Source of the DNA: CAYMUC01 sp964471865
GTDB lineage: Bacteria; Actinomycetota; Acidimicrobiia; Acidimicrobiales; Ilumatobacteraceae
Direction: 5' to 3'
Assembly: GCA_964471865.1 (NCBI GenBank)
Contig: CAYYHU010000074.1
Span: 1-5,193, forward strand
Length of the DNA: 5,193 nucleotides
A program made the translations under genes and the position numbers. Of the stretch, positions 5,191 through 5,193 are shown one piece after another. Within the stretch, counting starts at the first letter, position 1. Every line of letters begins with the position of its first letter. The notes beneath the pieces were generated by a model. That model was not told the DNA's origin. It saw only the letters and a list, made by a program, of their open reading frames with translations, and ran no database searches.

Positions 5191-5193
5191 GCG
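5187..5193 (+). CDS. Possible start of the next gene (only two codons inside window)
   Basis: ATG AGC G at the window edge is preceded by CAGGA at 5171-5175, an acceptable Shine-Dalgarno core with an 11-base gap, slightly long. The frame is open to the window end but too short to identify. The alternative ATG at 5176 stops after four codons and is unlikely to be a gene start. Confidence 0.25.

Overview
The window is GC-rich, gene-dense DNA with strong G/C third-position bias, GTG as well as ATG starts, and two starts that look leaderless. Together with the protein types this suggests a high-GC actinobacterium, possibly of the Acidimicrobiia kind. That taxonomic guess is an inference from style and cannot be proven here. 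I see no mobile element, CRISPR array, tRNA or rRNA.

Layout. (1) Positions 1-110, plus strand: the last 35 codons of an acyl-CoA dehydrogenase. (2) Positions 171-4009, minus strand: a probable three-gene operon read right to left. It holds a HAD-superfamily hydrolase (3302-4009), an 802-residue P2-type cation-pumping ATPase (817-3225) and a small class I SAM-dependent methyltransferase (171-806). The spacers are 76 and 10 bases. No TANNNT-type -10 sequence occurs in the first spacer, so the promoter in front of the hydrolase probably drives all three. (3) Positions 4047-5099, plus strand: a CoA-ester lyase closely resembling the Chloroflexus L-malyl-CoA/beta-methylmalyl-CoA/citramalyl-CoA lyase. 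It is divergent from the hydrolase across only 37 bases. (4) Positions 5100-5193: an imperfect hairpin, a short ACCCGA tandem repeat and possibly the first codons of the next gene.

How the genes may work together. The flanking plus-strand genes (acyl-CoA dehydrogenase and malyl/methylmalyl-CoA lyase) both act on CoA thioesters. The lyase connects acetyl-CoA, propionyl-CoA, pyruvate and glyoxylate. The minus-strand cassette (hydrolase, ion pump, methyltransferase) has no obvious shared pathway, and its substrates cannot be named from sequence.

Most notable points. The 37-base divergent region carries a TANNNT element for each direction, placed so that both mRNAs would begin at or next to the start codon. 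The ATPase resembles animal Na,K-ATPase at several transmembrane cation-site positions but lacks the usual KGA lysine of the nucleotide-binding domain. No clear new multi-gene system (defence, secretion, biosynthetic cluster) is present.
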